Below, piece by piece: positions 1 to 6,105 of a stretch of 15,085 nucleotides of DNA. The notes below the pieces were generated by a model, which was not told the origin of the DNA, did no database searches, and saw only the letters and a program-made list of their open reading frames with translations. Location: positions 1-15,085 of the forward strand of contig WRDG01000031.1 of the NCBI GenBank assembly GCA_009783525.1. Direction: 5' to 3'. The position numbers and the translations under genes were made by a program. The DNA is from Defluviitaleaceae bacterium (GTDB taxonomy: Bacteria > Bacillota > Clostridia > Lachnospirales > WQUN01). How positions within the stretch are numbered: position 1 is the first letter of the stretch; every line of letters begins with the position of its first letter.

Positions 1-550
1 AGGTGTCAAATTTGAAACATACGCGTCATTAAGGATCAGAGGCGCGATAATAGACAATATTAGAAAAATGGATTGGGTTCCGCGCACACTGAGACAAAAA
101 AATAAGCAGTACGAAAGTGTTTACAACAAACTTGAAGACGAATTGGGACGCGAACCCACCGAAGTTGAAATGGCGGACCAATTGGGCATGACTGTACCTG
201 AAATACAAGAGCTTGAAAAAAAATCTTCGGTGTTTTCTTTAATTTCATTGGACGAATATTTAGAGCAAAATCACGAATCGTCTTTTTCGGGGATAATCGA
301 TACCGAAACGGACACGCCGGAAGCTTATATTGACAAGCAGGAGCTTCACGGAATGCTTACCGAAGCGATAGAAAAATTATCCGAAAAGGAACAAAAAGTA
401 ATAATCTTATATTATTTTGAGGAACTTACGTTAAAAGAAATAAGCGCGATTATGAACGTATCGGAATCAAGAATTTCGCAGATCCATTCAAAAGCCGTAG
501 GCAAATTGCATGTCAAACTGGGCAAATTCAGGCAGATCCTATATGTATAG
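1..550 (+). CDS. fliA: RNA polymerase sigma factor, FliA/SigD/WhiG (sigma-28) family, 5' end missing
   Basis: This is the 3' part of a sigma-70-family factor that directs RNA polymerase to late flagellar and chemotaxis promoters. The reading frame is open from base 2, before the first ATG at 68, and the residues there (GVKFETYASLRIRGAIID, then RKMDWVPRTLR) match conserved region 2 of FliA/SigD. The gene therefore starts outside the window and 68 is not the true start. About 182 residues are visible, against roughly 240-260 for the family. Region 3 follows (EDELGREPTEVEMADQLGM), then an acidic linker, then region 4 with its helix-turn-helix (LTLKEISAIMNVSESRISQIH). The next gene, fapA, starts 26 bp downstream with its own ribosome binding site, so the two are probably co-transcribed. 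SigD is the Bacillus name for the same factor. The family call is secure; assignment to flagellar rather than sporulation control rests on the FapA/DUF6115 neighbours. Confidence 0.93.
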   Translation, partial: GVKFETYASLRIRGAIIDNIRKMDWVPRTLRQKNKQYESVYNKLEDELGREPTEVEMADQLGMTVPEIQELEKKSSVFSLISLDEYLEQNHESSFSGIIDTETDTPEAYIDKQELHGMLTEAIEKLSEKEQKVIILYYFEELTLKEISAIMNVSESRISQIHSKAVGKLHVKLGKFRQILYV

Positions 551-576
551 CCACATCGGACCAAGGGGGTAACCAA

Positions 577-2175
577 ATGAGCACGAAACTGGAAATCACC
601 GTTAAAAACGACGGCACGTACCTGATCATTACAAGCCCGCCGGGCAAACCGGAAAAAGTGCCGCGCGCCGAAGTAGTGACGCTGATAGAGGCATACGGGC
701 TGACAGACGTAGACTATGTCGCGCTCAATAATACATTAAAAGAAGAAATCGAATCCATGGAAATCAAACTGTCTGACAAAACAGAAATCAAAAAAGCGAC
801 GGAAACGGTCACGGCGGAAATAAGCCGCGACCGCATGGAAGCTTACATCACGTTTACGAAACCGCCGGGCGCCGAACCGATTGATATAAACGAAGCCGCA
901 GCCGTTATAGAACGAGCCGGCATTACCGCAGCTGATAAAAACCTGCTTGCGCGTGTAATGGACATGCACAGAAGCGGCGTACCTTACACGATTGCAAAAG
1001 GCGCTCCGCCGCAAAAAGGCGAGGACGGCAGGCTTCACTATCATTTCGACAGCTCGAGCCTCGCGCCCAAACCGAAGCTAAAAGAGGACGGAACGGTAGA
1101 TTTTCGCGACCTCGGTCTTATCCGCCTTATAAACAAGGGTGACATATTGGTTTCGCACATACCTGCCAAAGAAGGCATCGACGGCTACGATGTATGCGGC
1201 AGAGTGCTTCCCGCACAAAAAGGACGGCCGGCTTCGCCGCTGCCGAGAGGAAAAAACACGACAGTTTCAAACGACGGGCTTAACCTTATAGCAGAAGTGA
1301 GCGGCGTGCTCGAAATCCAAGCTAAAAAGATAAACGTGCTCGCCTGCTTCGAAATAAAAGGCGACGTCGACAACTCTACGGGCAACATAGATTTTACCGG
1401 CTCTGTGACAATAAAAGGAAATGTACTGACGGGTTTTACGGTAAAGGCGACGGGCAACATAGAAATTGGCGGCGTTTGCGAAGCCGCTACGTTGATATCG
1501 GGCTCCAACATCGTGCTCGGAAACGGCGCCAAAGGGATGGACAAAGCATTAATCGAGGCGGCTGGCGACGTAACGGCGAAATATATCGAGGGCTGCCATG
1601 TAATAGCAGGCGGAAATATTTCGGCCGATTCGATTGTAAACAGCACCGTAAACTGCGACGGAAACGTAATACTGATGGGCAAATACGGATTGCTTGTGGG
1701 CGGCGTGACTTTAGTAGGCGAAAAAATTATCGCTAAGTCTATCGGCTCGCCGATGGGCGGGCTTACGGAGCTTCAAGTTGGAAACAACCCCAAGGACCTG
1801 ACTAAATACAAAGATTCTTTTGCGGAGCAGACAAGGTTGAAATCCGAGCTCGAACGCGTCGAAGTGGCGGTCAACTCATTGAAGGCTCTGCAAAAAAAAG
1901 ACCAGTTGAACGACGAAAAAAAAGAGCTGCTGTTAAAAATGATCAATGTGAAACTGGGTTTGCAAACAAAAATCACGGAACTGCAAAATGAAATGGACGA
2001 ACACGCGGGCGCGATGAACTCGAGCTCCGGCTCGGTTTCCGCAAGCAAGTTTATCCGTCCGGGCGTAAAAGTGGTAATAGGCAACGCGCAAATGCTCGTA
2101 ACGGACGAAATAAGCAACTGCACGCTGCGAAACAACGGCGAAAAAATTATAAAAGTACCGTATTCGGAGGCGTAA
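577..2175 (+). CDS. fapA: FapA family protein (DUF342), flagellar-locus polymer-like protein
   Basis: This is a 532-residue DUF342/FapA protein with a strong ribosome binding site (AAGGGGG) just before the ATG. Members are often called flagellar assembly protein A, but their biochemical role is poorly defined. The N-terminal part (about 1-250) contains the family segment ILVSHIPAKEGIDGYDVCGR. A middle part (about 255-400) is built of short repeats rich in G-N-I/V (GNIDFTG, GNVLTGF, GNIEIGG, GNISADS, GNVILMG), as expected of a right-handed beta-helix. A coiled coil follows at about 409-475 (LKSELERVEVAVNSL and onward), then a short beta-rich tail. No signal peptide or membrane segment is visible, so it is probably cytoplasmic. 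It lies directly after the sigma-28 gene, as in many Clostridia. Two runs of eight A lie in the coiled-coil coding region (about 1892-1899 and 1916-1923) and could promote polymerase slippage. The family assignment is firm; the function is not. Confidence 0.9.
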   Translation: MSTKLEITVKNDGTYLIITSPPGKPEKVPRAEVVTLIEAYGLTDVDYVALNNTLKEEIESMEIKLSDKTEIKKATETVTAEISRDRMEAYITFTKPPGAEPIDINEAAAVIERAGITAADKNLLARVMDMHRSGVPYTIAKGAPPQKGEDGRLHYHFDSSSLAPKPKLKEDGTVDFRDLGLIRLINKGDILVSHIPAKEGIDGYDVCGRVLPAQKGRPASPLPRGKNTTVSNDGLNLIAEVSGVLEIQAKKINVLACFEIKGDVDNSTGNIDFTGSVTIKGNVLTGFTVKATGNIEIGGVCEAATLISGSNIVLGNGAKGMDKALIEAAGDVTAKYIEGCHVIAGGNISADSIVNSTVNCDGNVILMGKYGLLVGGVTLVGEKIIAKSIGSPMGGLTELQVGNNPKDLTKYKDSFAEQTRLKSELERVEVAVNSLKALQKKDQLNDEKKELLLKMINVKLGLQTKITELQNEMDEHAGAMNSSSGSVSASKFIRPGVKVVIGNAQMLVTDEISNCTLRNNGEKIIKVPYSEA

Positions 2176-2182
2176 ATAAAAA

Positions 2183-2305
2183 AAGCGTCGCGGACGATAT
2201 GCAAACAAGATCGGCATGCGGCGCGAATGACGACGTAAATAAACATAAACGGCAGCAAGCGTCGCGGACGATATGCAAACAAGATCGGCATGCGGCGCGA
2301 ATGAC
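2183..2305. repeat. Perfect 49-bp direct repeat, two copies, each able to form a hairpin
   Basis: Positions 2183-2231 and 2257-2305 are identical over 49 bp, with a start-to-start distance of 74 bp. A shared CGTAAATAAA also precedes each copy (2171-2180 and 2234-2243). Within each copy, TCGCG...ATGC near the left end can pair with GCAT...CGCGA near the right end (2188-2202 with 2214-2226 in copy 1), giving an imperfect hairpin with an approximately 11-nt loop. The repeat fills the gap between fapA and the next gene, and the second copy ends 5 bp before that gene's ribosome binding site. It looks like a duplicated REP-like or dispersed intergenic element. It is not an intrinsic terminator, since no T-run follows either hairpin. 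Confidence 0.85.
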
Positions 2306-2322
2306 AAAAAGGAGGTGTTTTT

Positions 2323-2628
2323 ATGGCATTAAGGCCGATTGACGTTTCCATAACCGTTCAAAGGACGCCGGAGATGCGCGCCCAAACTGAAGGTCTGCGC
2401 CCCGAGATAGCACAGACACAGTTTGCGGACAAGCTAAACAAAGACATCGCCCAGCAGGAACGGCAGGTAAACCAGCCACAAAAAACGGAGGACGCCAAAG
2501 TTCAGCCGGACGGCAAGGGCAACGCCGGCTACGCCGGCAAACAAAAAAAACGCGGCAAAAACGCCCAGCCGACAGACAAAAACAAACAGACAGGGCAAAG
2601 CGGCTCCATGCTCGACATATTGGTATAA
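2323..2628 (+). CDS. Small charged hypothetical protein of the flagellar locus
   Basis: This is a 101-residue protein of unknown function, translated from a near-perfect ribosome binding site (AAAGGAGGTG) seven bases before the ATG. The first 20 or so residues (MALRPIDVSITVQRTPEM) look ordered. The rest is rich in Gln, Lys, Asp and Asn with few hydrophobic residues, which suggests disorder. The chain ends in a short hydrophobic tail (SMLDILV). No signal peptide, membrane segment or cysteine is present. From memory, small proteins with a similar start (RPID plus Gln-rich text) and a hydrophobic end sit at the same place, between DUF342 and DUF6115 genes, in other Clostridia. That suggests a conserved but uncharacterised member of the motility operon. 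It is flanked upstream by the 49-bp repeat and downstream by a 52-bp gap. The strong ribosome binding site supports its being real. Confidence 0.75.
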   Translation: MALRPIDVSITVQRTPEMRAQTEGLRPEIAQTQFADKLNKDIAQQERQVNQPQKTEDAKVQPDGKGNAGYAGKQKKRGKNAQPTDKNKQTGQSGSMLDILV

Positions 2629-2680
2629 AAAAAGGCACGCATTAAACCTGCGGCGCGAATGTAAAAAAGTTGGTGCGAAA

Positions 2681-3160
2681 ATGTTTATGACCGTAGTGTT
2701 TGTCACCTTGATTGCGGGTTTGATTTTGGTGGCTGCGGCTTTTATCGGAATAATGTACGCAAGAAAAAAAAGCGAAGATAAAGCGGACGAAGCAACGGAC
2801 ACGCTCAACGCCGCCCTTCGCGAATTCGACAGCGCTTACGGCGAAACCATACGCGAATTTAACGGCACAGCCAAAATAATCACGGACGAGCTGGAAGAAA
2901 AATATAAATCCCTGCTGTTTTTGTATAATTTGATAGACGACAAAAAAAAGGAAATCGACAGCATAAAAACCGAAACGCCCGCCCCCGCGGACGCCGCCCG
3001 TCCCGCAGCCGCCAAACCGAGGATCAAACCGCGACCGCACCCGAAACAGGAAGAGATATGCAGGCTCCACGACAGCGGAACGCCCGTTGCGGATATAGCC
3101 CAAAAGCTCAACATGGGCAAGGGCGAAGTCCAGCTCATAATTGATTTTGACAAGCTTTAA
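2681..3160 (+). CDS. Membrane-anchored DUF6115-like protein (SwrB-like position) with C-terminal helix-turn-helix
   Basis: This 159-residue protein has one N-terminal membrane segment (about residues 4-27, VVFVTLIAGLILVAAAFIGIM), followed by basic residues (ARKK) that predict a cytoplasmic body. Residues about 30-95 are charged and probably helical or coiled coil, and a Pro/Ala-rich linker lies at about 99-120. The C-terminus (about 125-157) reads EICRLHDSGTPVADIAQKL then NMGKGEVQLIIDF, a small helix-turn-helix-like unit typical of the DUF6115 family. Bacillus SwrB, which promotes flagellar basal-body assembly, has a similar build and also lies by sigD, so a role in flagellar assembly is a reasonable inference, not shown. 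The ribosome binding site is weak (GTTGGTG), and a second in-frame ATG lies two codons after the first. The upstream gap contains a third copy of the 13-base core of the 49-bp repeat. Confidence 0.78.
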   Translation: MFMTVVFVTLIAGLILVAAAFIGIMYARKKSEDKADEATDTLNAALREFDSAYGETIREFNGTAKIITDELEEKYKSLLFLYNLIDDKKKEIDSIKTETPAPADAARPAAAKPRIKPRPHPKQEEICRLHDSGTPVADIAQKLNMGKGEVQLIIDFDKL

Positions 3161-3237
3161 CGCATGCGGAAAGCAGGAACGGCATATGGAATTTAAATTA
3201 ATAAATAAATGCGCGGGCGTTTTTTCGTATTGTTTAT

Positions 3238-3930
3238 ATGAATGACACGAACGGCAAAAAAATGCGCGTATACACTCAGCTATTCGGCATCGGCGCCGTT
3301 CTGGTGCTGTTGTCCTTCATTTTTTTTATGGCCTACCGCCACGACGACCGTAACGCGGAAGACGAAACCGAACCGCTCATCGTCCGCGAACATGTAATCC
3401 AGTCAGACGAAGAGACTGTGAGCCGCGCACTTTCGCTCGGCATGCAATGGCCTCCCGGCGAAACAGCCGAACAAATCGCCGAACCCGAAATTGACGATGT
3501 AGAAATAATTAAAAGAGCGCTCGCGCTGGGCATGGTATTCATCGCCGAAGCTGAACCCGCGTTTACATCTACGCCTACGCCTTCGCCTACGCCTACCGTT
3601 ACACCCGCTCCACCCGCGCCAACCGCAACACCCGCTCCACCCGCAACAGGTGCGCCAACCGCACCAACCGCAACACCCGCGCCGAGCGTAGAAATTATCA
3701 ACGATCCGGACAACGGCACAACCGAAATCCGCGTGGTAATTAGACCCGGCAACTCCGCGACCCGCGTCGCAAGACTGCTTGAGGCGGGCGGCGTGATTTC
3801 GGACGCAAACGATTTTCTTTCGTACATGCACGAGCACAGGATAACGCGCGTGATATTGCCCGGCATTTATTCTTTCAGCCCGGACACTCCGTATGAAGTG
3901 ATCAGATCGATGATAACAAGAAACAGATAA
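3238..3930 (+). CDS. Membrane-anchored protein with MltG/YceG-type LysM-like domain, no catalytic domain
   Basis: This 230-residue protein has four parts. Residues about 14-33 are a membrane segment (LFGIGAVLVLLSFIFFMAY). Residues about 57-105 contain two related stretches, VSRALSLGM and IIKRALALGM. Residues about 110-150 are a Pro/Thr/Ala-rich linker, probably a cell-wall spacer. Residues about 163-228 (IRVVIRPGNSATRVARLLE, then DANDFLSYM, LPGIYSF) match the LysM-like N-terminal domain of the endolytic murein transglycosylase MltG. The chain stops there, so the MltG catalytic domain is absent and transglycosylase activity is not expected. A peptidoglycan-associated role outside the membrane is inferred. 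The start is uncertain: no good ribosome binding site precedes 3238, the frame is closed by TAA at 3202-3204, and the next ATG (3262) is no better placed. The gene ends directly at a strong terminator. The linker DNA holds an internal 27-bp-period repeat (copies at 3601 and 3628). Confidence 0.75.
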   Translation: MNDTNGKKMRVYTQLFGIGAVLVLLSFIFFMAYRHDDRNAEDETEPLIVREHVIQSDEETVSRALSLGMQWPPGETAEQIAEPEIDDVEIIKRALALGMVFIAEAEPAFTSTPTPSPTPTVTPAPPAPTATPAPPATGAPTAPTATPAPSVEIINDPDNGTTEIRVVIRPGNSATRVARLLEAGGVISDANDFLSYMHEHRITRVILPGIYSFSPDTPYEVIRSMITRNR

Positions 3931-3956
3931 GGGGCCTTGCGGCCCCTCTTTTTTTT
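3930..3956 (+). terminator. Rho-independent terminator after the MltG-like gene
   Basis: A seven-base-pair G+C-rich stem (AGGGGCC at 3930-3936 with GGCCCCT at 3941-3947) closes a TTGC tetraloop and is followed by CTTTTTTTT. It begins at the stop codon of the MltG-like gene and ends the plus-strand motility block. On the minus strand the stem has no comparable T-run, so it would end the convergent kinase transcript less efficiently. Confidence 0.95.
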
Positions 3957-4806
3957 ACATGAACACATCGGTCGCAAGTTTATGCAGCCCCGCCTCGAAG
4001 TTGACCCCGTACCGTATGTCGGTGCCCGCCAGCCGCGTGCGCATAATGCTGTCCACCGTAAAGCCGACCGCGATTTCCGCGGCACGCGCGGGCGTCCTGC
4101 CGTTAATAAGCGCGGACAGCAGCGCGCTGCCGAACACGTCACCCGTACCGTGATAATAACCGTCTATCCGTTCCGACATCGAATAATTTATTTCTCCGCT
4201 GACAACATCGTATGACGCCGCGCCCAGTTCGGTTCTATTGAAACAGACGCCGGTCAAAAAAATCTTGCCCGGCCGTTCTAATATGCCCGCAAGTTTTTTT
4301 AACAGGCTCTCTATAAAACCCTTGGTGTACGGCGGTTCGGCGTAAGGCTCGCCGAGCATGAACAGCGCTTCCGTGATGTTAGGCACGATCACGTCAGCCT
4401 TCGCGCACAGCTTCTTCATTCCCGCCGGAAAATCAGGCGGGAATATTTTATACAGGACGCCGTTGTCTGCCATAACCGGATCCACAAGCAGCATGCTGCC
4501 TTCGCCTAAACGCCCGAACAAATCAATCATTAATTCGATTTGAGCAAACGACCCCAAAAAACCCGTATACACGGCGTCGAATTTTATACCGAGACTTTGC
4601 CAATGATCCGCAATCGGCATCACGTCGTCTGTAAGGTCGCGGTACGTGAACCCCGCGAAGCCGCCCGTGTGCGTACTCAGCACGGCGGTTGGCAGCACGC
4701 TGCACTCTATGCCCGCGGCGGAAATGATCGGCAGCGCGACCGTGAGCGAACATTTGCCCACGCACGATATGTCGTGCACCGCCAAGACTCGTTTTTGAGG
4801 ATTCAT
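3955..4806 (-). CDS. pdxY: Pyridoxamine/pyridoxal kinase (ribokinase superfamily)
   Basis: This predicted ATP-dependent kinase phosphorylates pyridoxal, pyridoxamine or pyridoxine at the 5' hydroxyl in the vitamin B6 salvage pathway. The protein has 283 residues, normal for PdxY/PdxK. Visible motifs are an N-terminal strand and substrate loop (VLAVHDISCVGKCSLTVALP, residues 7-26), STHTGGF at 44-50, the segment DPVMADNG at 109-116, and GTGD at 220-223, the anion hole with the likely catalytic Asp223. The frame is open up to 4869, but 4806 is chosen as start because AAAGGAGC sits six bases before it and the family alignment begins there. The gene is convergent with the MltG-like gene, sharing its terminator region, and divergent from the copper-amine-oxidase-domain gene. 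Its start region carries a long inverted repeat. A related hydroxymethylpyrimidine kinase activity (ThiD-like) is a possible alternative, but the sequence fits pyridoxamine kinase better. Confidence 0.88.
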   Translation of the reverse strand: MNPQKRVLAVHDISCVGKCSLTVALPIISAAGIECSVLPTAVLSTHTGGFAGFTYRDLTDDVMPIADHWQSLGIKFDAVYTGFLGSFAQIELMIDLFGRLGEGSMLLVDPVMADNGVLYKIFPPDFPAGMKKLCAKADVIVPNITEALFMLGEPYAEPPYTKGFIESLLKKLAGILERPGKIFLTGVCFNRTELGAASYDVVSGEINYSMSERIDGYYHGTGDVFGSALLSALINGRTPARAAEIAVGFTVDSIMRTRLAGTDIRYGVNFEAGLHKLATDVFM

Positions 4807-4812
4807 CAAAAA

Positions 4813-4820
4813 GCTCCTTT
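4813..4820 (-). promoter_or_regulatory. Ribosome binding site deciding the kinase start
   Basis: AAAGGAGC on the minus strand lies six bases before the ATG at 4806. It fixes that start in preference to the longer open frame beginning at 4869, which would run through the inverted repeat and has no ribosome binding site. Confidence 0.85.
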
Positions 4821-4841
4821 GATAATATTTAACGCAACGTA

Positions 4842-4904
4842 ATATTACTCCGGCACTTAAATATAGCAAGAGACGTACGCGATGTTTAAGTGCCGGAGTA
4901 ATAT
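4842..4904. repeat. 20-bp perfect inverted repeat at the start of the kinase transcript
   Basis: The arms 4842-4861 and 4885-4904 are perfect reverse complements over 20 bp. Three more pairs (one G-U on the RNA) extend the stem inward, leaving a loop of about 17 nt. No T-run follows on either strand, so it is not an intrinsic terminator. It overlaps the predicted minus-strand -10 box and the expected transcription start of the kinase gene. It could be an operator for a dimeric regulator, a 5' mRNA-stabilising hairpin, or the remnant of a small miniature transposable element. Confidence 0.9.
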
Positions 4905-4928
4905 ATAGGCAAAAAAAAGAAACAGCAA
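4900..4928 (-). promoter_or_regulatory. Candidate sigma-A-type promoter of the pyridoxamine kinase gene
   Basis: On the minus strand TTGCTG (4928-4923) and TATATT (4905-4900) are separated by 17 bp. The -10 box matches the consensus at five of six positions. Transcription would start near 4893, inside the right arm of the inverted repeat, giving a leader of roughly 88 nt. The surrounding DNA is very A+T-rich, so a chance match is possible. Confidence 0.5.
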
Positions 4929-5050
4929 CGAATAAAAAAAATTCGGCTAAGCAAAGCTCCGCATAAAATTTTTCCGCGCAAAAAAAAATCTTCGGTATTT
5001 CTTTTTTCCGTAAAAAAATTTTCTGCGCGTCCGGCCTAAATTATACAATG

Positions 5051-5079
5051 TTGTGCATAGTACAGCGATTTGATATATT
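5051..5079 (+). promoter_or_regulatory. Candidate promoter of the copper-amine-oxidase-domain gene
   Basis: TTGTGC (5051-5056) and TATATT (5074-5079) are spaced by 17 bp, upstream of a strong ribosome binding site. The -10 box is good and the -35 box only half matches. The 4905-5050 stretch upstream is A+T-rich with many A-runs, and nothing else in it was recognised. Confidence 0.45.
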
Positions 5080-5100
5080 TGTACAAATTTCAATGTTTCA

Positions 5101-5107
5101 TAAGGAG
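5101..5107 (+). promoter_or_regulatory. Ribosome binding site deciding the secreted-protein start
   Basis: TAAGGAG lies nine bases before the ATG at 5117. It selects that codon, which opens directly into a signal peptide, over the in-frame ATGs at 5048 and 5093. Confidence 0.85.
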
Positions 5108-5116
5108 CATCGAAGC

Positions 5117-6058
5117 ATGAAAAAATTATTTGCCGCCGCGCTTGCAACGCTGATGCTTGCCGCGTCTCCGCTTGCCGCGTTCGCAGAATTTTGGCTTATA
5201 CCCACGGAAAATTTTCACATAGCCGGCGAATGGCGCAACCAAAGACCGGTTGCCGAATACAGCCGCATAACTCCGGGCATCGGATACTACGCGACGCCGA
5301 TTTTGCCCGGCGAAAACTACATTTTCATTTTTGAAACGAACGGCCGTTATTTTCGCTGGAGCGACCAAAACATGTGGGATGCGTTCGGCAGGTTGAAACC
5401 GGGCGTCAAAGCGTTTGAAGAAACCGGTTTTTATGAGCTGAGCAACGGCAGGATTATTTTACGTCCGGACGGCTCGGCTGCGCAGTTTGAAGTAGGCACA
5501 GCCGAGGTTTCGGCGGACGGCAAGATGCTCAAATTGTGGCTTTCGGCTTCCGGCGGTCTCGAATTGTTTAAAATAGGCGGCGTCAATCCGATAACGGACG
5601 GCGGAAACGTGCCGGGCGGCGGAAGCGGCGGATATTTTCCGGGCTACGGGCCGAACGATTCTTACGGTCCGCCGGATGATTTCGACGGATCCGGTTTTGC
5701 GCAAATCGAAATAAACCACCTTCCGGTAATGTTTTACGAACACAGGCCCGTTTACATTAACGGCAACCTTTACGCGCCCATACGCGCCGTGTTCGAAATG
5801 CTCGGCTTTAGAGTGGATTGGAACGAGGACATGAGGCTCGCCGCAATTTCAAACGGCGAATATTCGTCGGTTGTGGTCGCGGACAATACGGTTTTTTCAA
5901 CAAACGGAAGATCATACGCGCTGGAAGCTCAAGCGCTGATCATAAACGACAGGATGTACGCGCCACTACGTGCTTTGCTCGAAAGCGTCGGCTGCACGGT
6001 CGTATGGGACGAAGGACGCGGGGTTTTAATGATTTTTACGGACGGTTTCCCGTTTTGA
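5117..6058 (+). CDS. Secreted protein with copper amine oxidase N-terminal-like repeat domain
   Basis: This 313-residue exported protein starts with a clear signal peptide (residues 1-23, MKKLFAAALATLMLAAS, cleavage after AFA). Residues about 30-155 form a beta-rich domain I do not recognise (IAGEWRNQRPV, FIFETNGRYFRW, LRPDGSAAQFEVG). A Gly/Pro-rich linker follows (about 161-188). The C-terminal part (about 196-309) carries two copies of the copper-amine-oxidase-N-type unit: YAPIRAVFEMLGFRVDWNE (219-237) and YAPLRALLESVGCTVVWDE (281-299). In Firmicutes these units occur in many surface and stalk-associated proteins and have no oxidase activity themselves; no catalytic amine oxidase domain is present. 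The protein probably works at or outside the cell wall. It is divergent from the kinase gene, and xylB follows after 47 bp with no visible terminator, so read-through into xylB-ftsH is possible. The biological role is unknown. Confidence 0.85.
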   Translation: MKKLFAAALATLMLAASPLAAFAEFWLIPTENFHIAGEWRNQRPVAEYSRITPGIGYYATPILPGENYIFIFETNGRYFRWSDQNMWDAFGRLKPGVKAFEETGFYELSNGRIILRPDGSAAQFEVGTAEVSADGKMLKLWLSASGGLELFKIGGVNPITDGGNVPGGGSGGYFPGYGPNDSYGPPDDFDGSGFAQIEINHLPVMFYEHRPVYINGNLYAPIRAVFEMLGFRVDWNEDMRLAAISNGEYSSVVVADNTVFSTNGRSYALEAQALIINDRMYAPLRALLESVGCTVVWDEGRGVLMIFTDGFPF

Positions 6059-6105
6059 ACTTAAAATAAAATAAATACGCATCAGAAAGGCGCGGAAAAT
6101 AAAAA

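Noticed and set aside
68..550. A complete sigma-factor gene starting at the ATG at 68
   Set aside because: The frame is open to base 2 and the residues before this ATG match conserved region 2 of FliA/SigD, so the gene is cut by the window edge.
1892..1923. Programmed frameshifting at the two A8 runs in fapA
   Set aside because: The zero frame continues into the expected coiled coil and C-terminal domain, and no alternative frame of interest opens there. Slippage remains possible but unsupported.
2181..2310. CRISPR array from the repeated 49-bp unit
   Set aside because: Only two copies and one 25-bp spacer, no cas genes, and the repeat is longer than normal CRISPR repeats. A REP-like duplication fits better.
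1773..2351. Long minus-strand frames inside and after fapA
   Set aside because: They are antisense to a clear gene, have low-complexity products and no ribosome binding site.
3937..4215. Plus-strand frames opposite the kinase gene
   Set aside because: They lie antisense to a well-supported gene and start inside the terminator.
4807..4869. N-terminal extension of the pyridoxamine kinase
   Set aside because: The extra residues lack family similarity, overlap the inverted repeat and leader, and a strong ribosome binding site supports the start at 4806.
4842..4904. Intrinsic terminator or riboswitch
   Set aside because: No T-run follows the hairpin on either strand, and a single long perfect stem does not match any riboswitch fold I know.
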